From Flavobacteriaceae bacterium (GTDB lineage Bacteria > Bacteroidota > Bacteroidia > Flavobacteriales > Flavobacteriaceae): DNA of 64,000 nucleotides. Made by a program: the position numbers and the translations under genes. The stretch is taken from NCBI GenBank assembly GCA_004762155.1, contig SIHP01000010.1, forward strand, positions 146,456-210,455, given 5' to 3'. This document shows, piece after piece, positions 8,728-18,451 of the stretch (position 1 is the stretch's first letter; the number at the start of each line of letters is the position of its first letter). The notes beneath the pieces are model-generated. The model had not been told where the DNA came from. It saw only the letters and a list, made by a program, of their open reading frames with translations, and did no database searches.

Positions 8728-11700
8728 TTGAAAAAAACATCTAATAAATATTTAATTACAGCCTTACTTTTAGGCTTAGCTTTTCATGGAACTTCCATCT
8801 TTTTTACTTTGGAAACTACCTATGATGCATTAATACATTTATTTTTTGCAGATCATTATGCGAACAGTTGGTTTGAACCTTGGAATTACAAATGGTATAC
8901 TGGTTTTACTGTAATGAGTTATCCTCCTTTAGTTCATCAATCAATAGCATTATTATCTTATGTTGGTGGCTTAAAATTTGGAATGTTTACTGTTGCTTTA
9001 GTCGCAATTATATTATTTATAACGGGAGTTTATCGGTTTTCTTTATTAATTACATCACATAGGAAATCCGCAGGATATGCTTCTATTTTAGCTGTTTTTT
9101 CCTCTTCTTTTATAGAAACGCTTCATATTTTTGGTCAACTGCCCAGTATTGTTGGTATTTCTGTACTAATGCACGCTTTACCAGAAATTTATCGTTGGTT
9201 AAAAACTGGTAAACGTTGGTACTTGGCAACTTCGCTTTCTTTAATTTCTGTAACGGTAACCTCGCATCATGTTACTCCTATTTTTGGAATGATATTTTTC
9301 ATATTCCCATTAATTGGCTTGGTTATTATGGATGCGTGTAAAGAAGAAGCTGGTACTATGAAAGCTGTTCGTTTTAAATTGTTTTTAAAATATTTTGCAA
9401 AACTCTTTAAACGGATGCTAATTTTTGGTGGAATAGCTTTAGCTATTATCATTGGATGTTTATTACCATATTGGATTAATTCTAAAAAAAATCCTATTAC
9501 ACAAGTTCCTATTCCACACGGATCTCGCGACAACTTTTTAGAAGTTACTTCTTCTGGTTTGGTGTTTTTTACTATTCCATGGGGAATTTTATTAATTCTT
9601 TTACCTTATATTTTTTATAGATATTACAGTAAACGCTATTTATTTTTTGGTTTATCTATTACAATCTGTACCGTTTTAGGTACTGGTGGTACAACTCCAA
9701 TACCTTTAAAAATGTTAGGCGAAACTGCTTTTAATATTTTAACTTTAGATAGGTTTACTTTATGGGCTTCTATTATGTCTTTACCTTTATTGGGTGAGTT
9801 TACGTATCGGTTTGTTAATGGCGATTTAAAAACATTAATTCAGGCTAAATTTGGTGCTGTTTATCATAGAATTATTGGTGGAATTTTAGCTTCTTTATTT
9901 GTTTTGATGGTAATTTTCACGATGAGTTTAGGGTATTTTAGACCTTCGCAACCTCAGAAAATAAAAATGTTGCCTATTGTTAATTTTTTAAATCAAGATG
10001 ATCATGACAAATGGCGATTTTTAACCTTAGGTTTTGGAGATCAAATGGCTTGGTTAAGTACACAAACAAAAGGATTATCTGTTGACGGAAATTATCATTC
10101 CGCAAGACGATTGCCAGAACTTACTACTCGACCAATTGAACGATTAGAAAATTCTAAATTTAAAGGTGTTGCAGGTATTGGTTCGCTACAACAATTTTTA
10201 ACTACGCCAGCAAAGTATAATTTAAAGTATATTTTTTCTAATGATAAATTTTACGATCCTATACTTTATTTTTGTGGTTGGCAACGATTACGACAGTTAG
10301 AAAACGGAATTATGGTTTGGGAGCGTTTAAACATTCCTCCTATTTCTTCTATTTTACCAAAAGATACTGTTTCTAGATGGCAAAAAATTCTTTGGGGTTT
10401 AATGCCTTTTACAACTGTTTTGTTTGCTTTTATTTTAAACATACAATCGTTATGGGTTAAAGCTTTAAAATCAAGACCTAGAAAAGATCCTGAGTTTTTA
10501 AAATTCCAGAATGATTATACAAAATTTTCTCCTGGCCTTTTAAAATTCACTCATCTTTGGTCATTACTGTTAATAATAATTTGTAGTTATGGTTTTTATT
10601 TTTATTATTTAAAAAACGATTCGCATCGAACTCCTGAAAATGCTGTTATGGCATATTATGATGCTTTAGATTTTAAAGAATTTGAGAAAGCATATAATTT
10701 ATTAGATCCAAAAAGTGATTTAACTATTGCTCAATTTATGCTAGAAACCTCAGTAACTGATGGTTTACTAAGTAGCTACGCTAAACTAGATGCTTTAAAA
10801 ACAACTGTTTTACATAAAAATGATAGTATTGCTATGCTTAAAGTAACTACAGATTGGATTACGCCACTAGAAAAAATAAGTAAAAAGGAATATAAATCAT
10901 TGATTAAAATAAAAGGAAAATGGTATATACAACCTGTAGAATTAAATAATGATTTACCTCCAGATCAACTATATGCAAATAATACAACCAGTTACTTTAA
11001 CCAAGGAAGAAGGAGAATTACTACAGAACAAACACATCATGAAGATGTATTAAAACAACCTGTTTTAGAAGTGTTAACTGCTAAACTTGTTAAATTTAAA
11101 CAACATTATGCCATTATTGGTGAAGTTCAAAATATTGATAACGTTCCAGCTGATGTTGTTTTAAAAGGAACTTTGTATAACGATGCAAACAAACAATTGG
11201 CTACTTATGACGCTAAATATCATGTAAAACATAAATTAATGCCTAAAGAAACAAGTGCTTTTAAAATTAATTTTGAAGGAATTGCATGGTCTAAAACGGA
11301 AGATTCTATTCCTAAAACTTTTAATCCTGATGAGTTTACACCTGTTGAATTTGAAGAACAACCTACCAAATTTAATTTACATATTGCAGGAAATGTATCT
11401 GGATCTGATTTGTACAAAAATATTGTGTTAAGTAATATTAACATACATCCTAAAACCATTACAGGAACTATTTTTAATAGTGGTATACAAGAAATTACAG
11501 TACCGCAACTTTTGATAAGTTATTATAACGAGGATAAAGAGTTACTTTGGATAGATCATGTATTTGTAAAAGAAGGAGTTCGTCAACAACGAAAACAACC
11601 TTTTGAATATAAAATACTTTCTAATGATAGTATAAAAATTGTAACTACAGATATGAAAAATACTTTTGTTAATGGTTTACCAAACGAAACTATTGCTAAT

Positions 11701-11817
11701 AAAATTTTAGGAAAACGTATTAAAAAACATATTAGTAAAGAATTGCAAAAGATAGATCATCCGTATTTTAGTTTTATAAATATTGAAATGAACACGTATA
11801 TTGGTAATCCGAATTAG
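8728..11817 (+). CDS. Large GT-C-like membrane glycosyltransferase with extracytoplasmic NTF2-like domain
   Basis: 1029 aa with a TTG start (the next in-frame ATG is 62 codons on and inside the membrane core). Residues 5-560 contain about 12 hydrophobic segments. The first loop has an acidic motif (TYDALIHLFFADHY), as in GT-C enzymes and PTPS-related membrane proteins that use lipid-linked sugars. Residues about 600-615 form another membrane helix, residues about 630-750 resemble an NTF2/DUF4878-like domain (ENAVMAYYDALDFKEFEKAY), and 760-1029 are beta-rich and probably periplasmic. Same direction as the Ig-like and GH genes that follow. The role in exopolysaccharide assembly is inferred from its neighbours (GT2, GT4, flippase, TPR porin). 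Confidence 0.7.
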   Translation: MKKTSNKYLITALLLGLAFHGTSIFFTLETTYDALIHLFFADHYANSWFEPWNYKWYTGFTVMSYPPLVHQSIALLSYVGGLKFGMFTVALVAIILFITGVYRFSLLITSHRKSAGYASILAVFSSSFIETLHIFGQLPSIVGISVLMHALPEIYRWLKTGKRWYLATSLSLISVTVTSHHVTPIFGMIFFIFPLIGLVIMDACKEEAGTMKAVRFKLFLKYFAKLFKRMLIFGGIALAIIIGCLLPYWINSKKNPITQVPIPHGSRDNFLEVTSSGLVFFTIPWGILLILLPYIFYRYYSKRYLFFGLSITICTVLGTGGTTPIPLKMLGETAFNILTLDRFTLWASIMSLPLLGEFTYRFVNGDLKTLIQAKFGAVYHRIIGGILASLFVLMVIFTMSLGYFRPSQPQKIKMLPIVNFLNQDDHDKWRFLTLGFGDQMAWLSTQTKGLSVDGNYHSARRLPELTTRPIERLENSKFKGVAGIGSLQQFLTTPAKYNLKYIFSNDKFYDPILYFCGWQRLRQLENGIMVWERLNIPPISSILPKDTVSRWQKILWGLMPFTTVLFAFILNIQSLWVKALKSRPRKDPEFLKFQNDYTKFSPGLLKFTHLWSLLLIIICSYGFYFYYLKNDSHRTPENAVMAYYDALDFKEFEKAYNLLDPKSDLTIAQFMLETSVTDGLLSSYAKLDALKTTVLHKNDSIAMLKVTTDWITPLEKISKKEYKSLIKIKGKWYIQPVELNNDLPPDQLYANNTTSYFNQGRRRITTEQTHHEDVLKQPVLEVLTAKLVKFKQHYAIIGEVQNIDNVPADVVLKGTLYNDANKQLATYDAKYHVKHKLMPKETSAFKINFEGIAWSKTEDSIPKTFNPDEFTPVEFEEQPTKFNLHIAGNVSGSDLYKNIVLSNINIHPKTITGTIFNSGIQEITVPQLLISYYNEDKELLWIDHVFVKEGVRQQRKQPFEYKILSNDSIKIVTTDMKNTFVNGLPNETIANKILGKRIKKHISKELQKIDHPYFSFINIEMNTYIGNPN

Positions 11818-11847
11818 TTTGGTTGTTAGAAACATATTATTTTTATA

Positions 11848-12070
11848 GGAACAAGGTCATCACAAGGAGAAGCGACGAAGTGATCTTTTATGGATAACTA
11901 AAATATAACTTGAACTAAAAAACGACAGATTGCTTCGTGCCTCGCAATGACGAATTTGAAACATTTAAAAATTAACAAAAATGCGTTAGGGATTGAAACG
12001 ACATCCTTTTTATTTTTCTTAAAAAAAATAAAAAGATATAGTGAAAAGCCCGACCTTTAGGTAACGCCAA
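11848..12070. repeat. Candidate interspersed intergenic repeat
   Basis: Between the GT-C-like gene and the Ig-like gene there are two blocks unlike the surrounding code. The first has repeat-like palindromic words (GCGACGAAGTGATC and ATTGCTTCGTGCCTCGCAATG), the second runs from GCGTTAGGGATTGAAACG to GACCTTTAGGTAACGCC. The second contains an internal hairpin (CTTTTTATTTTTC and its complement) and ends that mirror each other (GCGTTA/TAACGC). Such blocks are common as dispersed non-coding repeats in flavobacterial genomes; copy number cannot be seen here. Confidence 0.45.
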
Positions 12071-12092
12071 AAACATTTTTCAAACAAAATAA

Positions 12093-13316
12093 GTGAAGTT
12101 TAAAAGCACATATAGTATTATTTTAGGATTGATAATTTTATCATCCTTTACTTTTGTGCAAAAAAATGACGTTGCGAAACAAACCAATTCTGAAATAAAA
12201 TTAATAACTACACAAACTGAGTTTAATGCTGGACATGAAATTATAATCCAATTTGCTATTAACAATACTTTTACCCCACTACTCTATTGCACAAACAGTT
12301 ATGGCTCTTTAGTAATTAAACCAACTTTAAAAAATAAAATTCTATTTTATCAGATCCCTAAAATATTCTGCAAGAAAAGAGGAATTATTTATTGGAAATT
12401 AAGTAACACAACTATTTCTGGAAAACTAAATATTTCACCCATACAAAAAGTAGCAAAAATGGAAACGTATATTGGCCCGCCTAGTATTGAAGCCGGACGG
12501 AAAGATTATAGTATGCTTATTGTTATTCCTACTGATTCTTTAGACAATCCTTTGCTTAAAAACACTGCTGTAACTGCAAAACATCAATTTTTAAATCAGA
12601 AAAAAAATGAAGTTATTTTTACTAAAAACCTCATCAGTCATAAAAAATTATTTTCTCCATTAAAAAGTGGACGTATGTTAGTTTCTTCTGAATGCTTAGG
12701 AGAAAACTCTAAAGAATTTACGGTAATTGTGTATCCTGCAAATCCTACTGACTTTGAGATTTCTGCTGAAAGACACCATAATTATGCCGATGGAAATCAA
12801 ATTACTACTTTTTACTCTTCCATTATTAAAGACCAGCAAAACAATATTGTAAGTGATGGTACTTATGTGACTTTTTTTATAAAAAACAAAAAAGGAAACA
12901 CTTTAAAAACGGCTGGAACAACTATTAAAGGAATTGCTACTGCAAAAATGATTCATCCTGATTATGAAACAGATTGGAGTATTAAAGCATATATTGATGG
13001 AATGGCAGAAAGTAATACGATTACCCTAAGTTATAAACAGGTTTTAAAAGATTTTGATGTTGATTTTTCTGAAAATAACCGATCAATTACAATTGGTCCG
13101 TTACAGAGTTTTATGCAACAAATGATTCCTGACGGATTAAATATTACGCTTTTAGTTTATAAAAATAATACACTTATAAATACCGAAATAAAAACATCTT
13201 ATAACGGATTTGTAACGTTTACTTTAAACACTGCTGTTTATCCGAAAGATAACTATACTATAAAAATTAGTGCAGCCGGATTGGAAAAAGAATTTAAATC
13301 GATACATATATGGTAG
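12093..13316 (+). CDS. Exported Ig-like protein of the polysaccharide locus
   Basis: 407 aa with a GTG start; the next in-frame Met is at about residue 122, past the signal. N-terminal hydrophobic segment (STYSIILGLIILSSFTFV), then beta-rich repeats. The middle part (about 215-320: NYADGNQITTFYSSIIKDQQNNIVSDGTYV split across two strands) resembles invasin/intimin-type Ig domains. Its last 7 bp overlap the start of the next gene, so it is co-translated with the GH-A hydrolase. It probably acts outside the inner membrane, as a scaffold or polymer-binding partner. No enzyme motif was seen. Confidence 0.65.
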   Translation: MKFKSTYSIILGLIILSSFTFVQKNDVAKQTNSEIKLITTQTEFNAGHEIIIQFAINNTFTPLLYCTNSYGSLVIKPTLKNKILFYQIPKIFCKKRGIIYWKLSNTTISGKLNISPIQKVAKMETYIGPPSIEAGRKDYSMLIVIPTDSLDNPLLKNTAVTAKHQFLNQKKNEVIFTKNLISHKKLFSPLKSGRMLVSSECLGENSKEFTVIVYPANPTDFEISAERHHNYADGNQITTFYSSIIKDQQNNIVSDGTYVTFFIKNKKGNTLKTAGTTIKGIATAKMIHPDYETDWSIKAYIDGMAESNTITLSYKQVLKDFDVDFSENNRSITIGPLQSFMQQMIPDGLNITLLVYKNNTLINTEIKTSYNGFVTFTLNTAVYPKDNYTIKISAAGLEKEFKSIHIW

Positions 13317-14830
13317 GTCTTAACAGAAACATAATTCGTACCATTTTAATAGCTTCTTATATTATGATTGTTGCTTCTATTATTGCTGGTATCAGCGCAC
13401 TTTTTAGTTATTTAAATACTGGTGCAGATAGAAGTACAATGCTGCATACAGAAATTAAAAAAGTAATACAATATACACCTAAAATTAATTGGGCTCCTTT
13501 AGTAAATGAAGGTAGAGAAATGGATGCTGAAAATTTAAAAAATTTAGAACGTGATTATGTAAATGCTTGGTATGTAAAACATATTGCTTACAAAACCAAC
13601 ACAACTACGGGTATTGAAGATTATTATACCGATAATGCTCGACAGAATATTTATGCCATTATTAACAACAATAAACAACAAAAAATTTCTGTTGATGCTA
13701 CCACTTTAACACACAATCCAGAATTAGAGTTTTTTAGTGAAGATGGACAATTGGCTGTTATTACAGATAAAAATATTGTTGAATACAAACAGGTTTTACA
13801 AAATAACAAACTTGTTTTACAAACTACAGAAAAAGCGACCTACAAAACTGTTTTTTTACTGGAAGATGGTTTTTGGCGTGTAAGACACATGGTAAAAGAA
13901 AAGAATGAAAATTTTGTACCAAAAAACAAACCTGTTGCTACGGATAGCTTGCATATAAAGGGAATAAATTATTATCCAAAAGATACACCTTGGGATATGT
14001 TTGGTGATCAATTTAATAAAGATACTATTGGCAATGATTTTAAAATTATTAAGGAAGCTGGACTAAATTCTGTTCGTATTTTTATTCAATATGAAGATTT
14101 TGGAAAAGCGAATGTTAAAAAAGAAAAACTAGAAAAATTAAAAGAAACATTAACTCTTGCAGCTGCAAATAATTTAAAAGTACTCATTACACTTTTTGAT
14201 TTTTATGGAGATTATTCGGTTTTAGATTGGACATTAAATCAGCGTCATATAGAAACTATTGTTACAGCTGTAAAAAATCATGATGCCTTATTAGGTTGGG
14301 ATATTAAAAATGAACCAAACCTAGATTTTAAATCTAGAGGAAAAGAAAAAGTTATTGCTTGGTTAACTACCATGATTACTCAAGTAAAAGCCTTAGACTC
14401 CAAACATCCAATAACGATTGGTTGGTCAGACACTAAAAGTGCTACTATTTTAAAAGATAAAGTCGATTTTATTTCTTTTCATTATTATGAAAGCTTAAAT
14501 ACATTAACAACAGCAATAGAAAACTTAAGAAAAGAAGTTCCTAAGAAGCCTTTGGTGATGCAAGAGTTTGGAATTTCGTCTTATAGTGGATTTTGGAAAC
14601 CTTTTGGAAGCTCCAAAAACGATCAAGCAAATTATCATAAAAAAGCACAAGAGCTTATTAAAACAAATAAGTTACAATTTATGTCGTGGACGTTATACGA
14701 TTTTGGTTCGGTTCCAAAAAATGTAGTTGGTAGTCTTCCTTGGAGAAAAAATCCTCAAAAAAGATTTGGCTTCATCACTAAAAAAGGAATTAAAAAACCT
14801 TCTTTTGAATTTATTTCTTCGGCTGAATAA
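13310..14830 (+). CDS. Membrane-anchored clan GH-A glycoside hydrolase
   Basis: 506 aa. An N-terminal anchor (about 9-35: IIRTILIASYIMIVASIIAG begins it) is followed by an NTF2-like region (about 75-195) similar in style to that of the GT-C-like neighbour. Residues 212-500 form a TIM barrel of the GH2/GH5 type. E335 in DIKNEPN is the likely acid/base and E419 in VMQEFG the likely nucleophile. Hydrolases in exopolysaccharide loci often trim or release the nascent polymer at the membrane. It overlaps the Ig-like gene by 7 bp. The substrate cannot be read from the sequence. Confidence 0.75.
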   Translation: MVGLNRNIIRTILIASYIMIVASIIAGISALFSYLNTGADRSTMLHTEIKKVIQYTPKINWAPLVNEGREMDAENLKNLERDYVNAWYVKHIAYKTNTTTGIEDYYTDNARQNIYAIINNNKQQKISVDATTLTHNPELEFFSEDGQLAVITDKNIVEYKQVLQNNKLVLQTTEKATYKTVFLLEDGFWRVRHMVKEKNENFVPKNKPVATDSLHIKGINYYPKDTPWDMFGDQFNKDTIGNDFKIIKEAGLNSVRIFIQYEDFGKANVKKEKLEKLKETLTLAAANNLKVLITLFDFYGDYSVLDWTLNQRHIETIVTAVKNHDALLGWDIKNEPNLDFKSRGKEKVIAWLTTMITQVKALDSKHPITIGWSDTKSATILKDKVDFISFHYYESLNTLTTAIENLRKEVPKKPLVMQEFGISSYSGFWKPFGSSKNDQANYHKKAQELIKTNKLQFMSWTLYDFGSVPKNVVGSLPWRKNPQKRFGFITKKGIKKPSFEFISSAE

Positions 14831-14880
14831 TCCATTTATTATAATTTAAAATGCATTTCTATTACTTATTAAAACTAGAA

Positions 14881-14908
14881 AAGCTCAAGAATTTTACTTC
14901 TTGAACTT
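14881..14908 (+). terminator. Terminator after the GH-A hydrolase
   Basis: Arms AAGCTCAAGAA and TTCTTGAACTT (one mismatch) around a 6-nt loop, followed by a T-rich stretch, 50 bp after the stop codon. Confidence 0.6.
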
Positions 14909-15013
14909 TCTTTATAGTTTCGAATATCTCCGAAAAATTGCTGTAGGTTTGGCAATTATTGTGGTTGGTTTAACAAGGCTTAAATAAATCACCTCTAATC
15001 AAACCTTAAAATC

Positions 15014-15037
15014 ACAAAGGAATGTGGGGTCCTTTGT
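15014..15037 (-). terminator. Possible terminator after the GT4 gene
   Basis: An 8-bp inverted repeat (ACAAAGGA/TCCTTTGT) lies 12 bp beyond the GT4 stop on the minus strand. Only a weak T tract follows, so termination is uncertain. Confidence 0.4.
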
Positions 15038-15048
15038 AAATATTATTT

Positions 15049-16263
15049 TTAAGAAATCGATGGATTGGCTTCTATCTGTTTTTCTGTTTTCTTATCTTTT
15101 ATTTTTTCAAATTCATTAATATATATTTCTGTAATTCTTTCCATTGGATATGCTGTTGCTGCTGTATAATTAGCATCTTCTAAATATTTTCTATGCGCAT
15201 TATCAACAACTATTTTTTCTATTGCATTAGCTAAACTTGCTACGCTTTCAGGCTCAAAATATTCTCCTTTGTAACCTTCATCTTCAATTAACGTTTTTAA
15301 ATCACCTAAATTTGGCATCACTACAGCTTTTGCATAACTCCCTGCTTGATGTAAAACTCCTGAACTTCCTGTTGTAGATGTATACGGAAAAACAACGACT
15401 GCACTTTCATTAAAAATTGTAGCTACATCTTTTTCTTCAACATAACCTGTAAAAACTAATTGTGGCACATGTTTATATGTTTCTGCTGCATTTTTTAAAT
15501 AACCTGGCACATTCGGATTATCTGTTCCTGCAATTACAATTTCTAAATCTAAACCTGTTTTCTCTCTAAGTTGCACAACAGCTTCAATCATATTTTCAAC
15601 TTTCTTGTAGGTTCCAAATTTTCCGAAACTCATAATTTTCAAAGCTCCTTCTGGCAAATCTCCTGATGGCTTATCTGGTATCTCAAATGTTCCGTGGGGA
15701 ATCATTTTTACATTATTTACTTTATATTTTTTTTCTAAAGTAGTTACATATTTATGCATAGTTACCGCAACTAAATCAGCTTTTAAAATAAGTTTTGTTA
15801 GTGTTGTTCCTATAAAGTTATATACTCGTTGTGCTATTTTGTTTGATGTAAATCCGGCACTTTTTAAATCTACTTGCTCTAAAATATTATGTAATAATAC
15901 TATTGTTGGTATTTTTTTTAGTTTGCAAATAAATGGCAACATTAAACCTAAAGCTGCTACTATTTTTTTATCCCCAAACTTCATAAATTGTAAATTAAAC
16001 AATATTGCATCTGGTTTGGTTTGGTTTACTGCTTTTGTAACTGACCTTATATTCTTGTAACTATTAAACTTCCAACATTCTTTAACTGTTATTTTACAAC
16101 CATCTTCTATAAACTCAATATCTTTTGCTTCAGAAGTGGTGTCTGTTAACAAAATTAATTCTGTTATTCTTTCTTGTTGTCTAAAATGTTTTACCAAATG
16201 ATAAGCATATTCATTTAGCGTTACTTTACTTGGGGGATATGCTGTTACGATAGCTAGTTTCAT
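15049..16263 (-). CDS. Glycosyltransferase family 4 (GT-B)
   Basis: 404 aa, soluble. The N-terminal Rossmann-like half starts MKLAIVTAYPPSKVTLNEYA, where the TAYPP segment is typical of GT4 enzymes. The C-terminal donor half contains SFGKFGTYKKVENMIEA, VIAGTDNPN and VVVFPYTSTTGSSGVLHQA, the last corresponding to the E/SxG..E donor-binding region. It transfers an activated sugar to a growing glycan at the cytoplasmic face. It is transcribed toward the GH gene and is preceded by an unusually long 511-bp leader region. With the flippase upstream it supports an exopolysaccharide locus. Confidence 0.8.
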   Translation of the reverse strand: MKLAIVTAYPPSKVTLNEYAYHLVKHFRQQERITELILLTDTTSEAKDIEFIEDGCKITVKECWKFNSYKNIRSVTKAVNQTKPDAILFNLQFMKFGDKKIVAALGLMLPFICKLKKIPTIVLLHNILEQVDLKSAGFTSNKIAQRVYNFIGTTLTKLILKADLVAVTMHKYVTTLEKKYKVNNVKMIPHGTFEIPDKPSGDLPEGALKIMSFGKFGTYKKVENMIEAVVQLREKTGLDLEIVIAGTDNPNVPGYLKNAAETYKHVPQLVFTGYVEEKDVATIFNESAVVVFPYTSTTGSSGVLHQAGSYAKAVVMPNLGDLKTLIEDEGYKGEYFEPESVASLANAIEKIVVDNAHRKYLEDANYTAATAYPMERITEIYINEFEKIKDKKTEKQIEANPSIS

Positions 16264-16774
16264 TGCTTTAGTTTTTTAGTTTTGATTAAATTTAACACTT
16301 AAATAAAATTTAACTGAAGGAAACTTGTTGAAATGCAGTTATCTATAGATAAATGGTAAAAATCCACAGGTGTAAGTATTTTTTAAAACATCTTTTTGCA
16401 GCAGTTAACTTATTAGGTTATTTTTTAAGTTTTAAACAAAAAAAACTATAATCAAACCTTGGGGGACTGTAAAGTTTAATTATAGAATGTTGTTTTGACA
16501 ATTAAAATAATGGGGATTATTCGAACCAATCAAGGGGGACTATATATTTTAAAATAACTGAAGAATTATAAAGCTAAAAATTAAAGCTGAAAAGTATAAT
16601 TGTTCCGTTTTAATATTCTGTAATGGTAATGCAGTAGTTATTGTTGATTTCATATATTAGGGATTAAATAATTATACTACAAATTTCAGGTTTTTTTCTC
16701 TATAAAAATGAAGATATAGGTAAGATGCTTCTTACTGTCGACGAATGGCTAATAAGTGTAGATATATTAAAAAA
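16264..16774 (-). promoter_or_regulatory. Long upstream region of the GT4 gene with repeats and a LytTR-like half-site
   Basis: No credible gene was seen in these 511 bp. It contains a LytTR-like half-site (ACGAATGGC, 16741-16749; the partner 21 bp away is poor). It also has two direct repeats of a GGGGGACTRTA word, near 16463 and 16532, the type of block that could be a structured leader or protein-binding site. AT-rich stretches between them hold several TTTG-type promoter boxes. Confidence 0.45.
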
Positions 16775-18010
16775 TTATCGTTTTCTGAAATAAAAGAACA
16801 TTAACTGAACTATTAACAATAATAGCATTGCTATAATTTGCATATTCACAACTTGAGCTAAACTCGTGTGATAAATAATTACCAATACCACTTGTAATAA
16901 TCCAAAAAGTCCAGATAAAACTACAGGTACATATTTGTCTAAAGACAAAAAATAATATGCAAAAATATTAGACACGGCAAAAACTCCTGTTGCTAATGCA
17001 TATTTCCACAATAAAGGTGTTATTCCTAAATACGCATCACCAAAAAGTATATATATTATTTGCTTTGGAAAAAAATAACAAACACCAATAATTATGGTTG
17101 CAATTACAGCTATATAAAAAACATATTTTGTTAATATAGGTACCGTATTTTTTCCGTCTTTGTGCAATTGTACTACTTTAGGCAATAACAACATTACAAA
17201 CATCCAGGCTATAAAATAAACAACCCTACCTATTAACGCTAAAGAAGCGTATAAACCCGCATTATAAGAATCGAAATAATGTTTTACTAGCAGAATATCA
17301 CTATTATTTATTATAATTTGAGTGAGCTCATAAAAAGCCGTAATTATAAAAAAACTACGCACCATTTTACGCTCTTCTTCTCCTAATGCTACTATTTTTT
17401 TAAAAGAAATATTAGAATACTTAAAAGGCAACAAACCTAAAATAAATGACACTAAAATACCGATAGCTATAATTACGGAAGATGTTATGTTTAATATTTG
17501 CAACAATAGTAACGTAATAACTAAACGGCTTATCATTTCCGATTGATATGTTATAGACAAATTGGTTAATTCATTTTTCCCTTGAAAAACTCCCCTATTT
17601 ACACTCATCAAAAAATAAAAAGGAACTCCTATTCCAAAAACAACAAACATTGTTGCAGAACTGGTATTAAAAAAAGCTTGTAAAGAGTTTGAAAACAATA
17701 CAATTACAATTCCTAAAACAATACCTGTTGTAAATGCATTTTTATAAATTTTGGCTACAAATGATTGAAAAGTTACTGACTCAAACAAAACAGCAAATTT
17801 AGAGGTTACTAATTGAAAAGTCATTGCTACAAAAGACAACACTAATAAAAAAGTAATTAAAATAGCTGCATCTGCAAACTTTTCTGGTCCTAAAATTCTA
17901 CCTAAAATTAAATTATATAAATAATTACCGCCGTTAACCAACAAAACACTTATCATGAATAAGTGTTCTGGTTTAAATTTATTTTTTACTGATTTTATGA
18001 CTCTTAACAT
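16775..18010 (-). CDS. Wzx-like polysaccharide flippase (MATE/MOP superfamily)
   Basis: 411 aa with about 12 hydrophobic segments spread over the whole length, starting after a basic N-terminus. The MLxxxx..FMISVLLVNGGNYLYNLILGR opening segment and the layout are typical of MOP-superfamily exporters that flip lipid-linked oligosaccharides. Known role of the family: translocating undecaprenyl-linked repeat units to the periplasm. It is followed by the GT4 gene after a long gap and preceded by a STAS gene 21 bp upstream, so STAS and flippase are probably one transcript. Confidence 0.8.
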   Translation of the reverse strand: MLRVIKSVKNKFKPEHLFMISVLLVNGGNYLYNLILGRILGPEKFADAAILITFLLVLSFVAMTFQLVTSKFAVLFESVTFQSFVAKIYKNAFTTGIVLGIVIVLFSNSLQAFFNTSSATMFVVFGIGVPFYFLMSVNRGVFQGKNELTNLSITYQSEMISRLVITLLLLQILNITSSVIIAIGILVSFILGLLPFKYSNISFKKIVALGEEERKMVRSFFIITAFYELTQIIINNSDILLVKHYFDSYNAGLYASLALIGRVVYFIAWMFVMLLLPKVVQLHKDGKNTVPILTKYVFYIAVIATIIIGVCYFFPKQIIYILFGDAYLGITPLLWKYALATGVFAVSNIFAYYFLSLDKYVPVVLSGLFGLLQVVLVIIYHTSLAQVVNMQIIAMLLLLIVQLMFFYFRKR

Positions 18011-18031
18011 AACAATCTTTTTTATATAAAG

Positions 18032-18310
18032 TTAAGCAACTTGACTGCATTTAAAGTTATCATAAATTTCTTTATCGCAATGCGTTACAATAGAAAATGT
18101 TTTATTATTTTTTTCTGCAATTCTCATTAATGTTCTAATTGCTTCTACTCCTTCCGCATCAATCTCATCAATCTTATCTACATTAATCATTACATTTTCA
18201 GTAGCATCAAGCACATAATCAAAATGTATTATAAAATCTCTTGTGGTTGTATTATTTATTTTTCCTTTTAAATAAAAAACTCCTTTGTTTTCTAAAATTT
18301 TTAATGCCAT
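18032..18310 (-). CDS. STAS-domain protein lacking the usual phospho-Ser
   Basis: 92 aa, a single STAS (anti-sigma antagonist-like) domain. The fold core is visible as FYLKGKINNTTTRDF, NVMINVDKIDEID and GVEAIRTLMRIAEKNNK. In classical members the loop after the ID pair carries a phosphorylatable Ser (DSSG); here it reads IDAEGVEA, so control by serine phosphorylation is unlikely. It starts the flippase transcript and is divergent from the TPR/porin gene. It may act as a switch partner for polysaccharide export, an inference from position only. Confidence 0.75.
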   Translation of the reverse strand: MALKILENKGVFYLKGKINNTTTRDFIIHFDYVLDATENVMINVDKIDEIDAEGVEAIRTLMRIAEKNNKTFSIVTHCDKEIYDNFKCSQVA

Positions 18311-18451
18311 GATGAATGTTTTTTGGGGATTATTAGCATTATAAAGATATCTTTATAATACTGATTTTTCTTAAAAAAATCGGTGAACTACCTTTTACTT
18401 TAGTTGAATGATTAAATAGTATTGCTTAACTTACAACTCAGAAAAATCTAT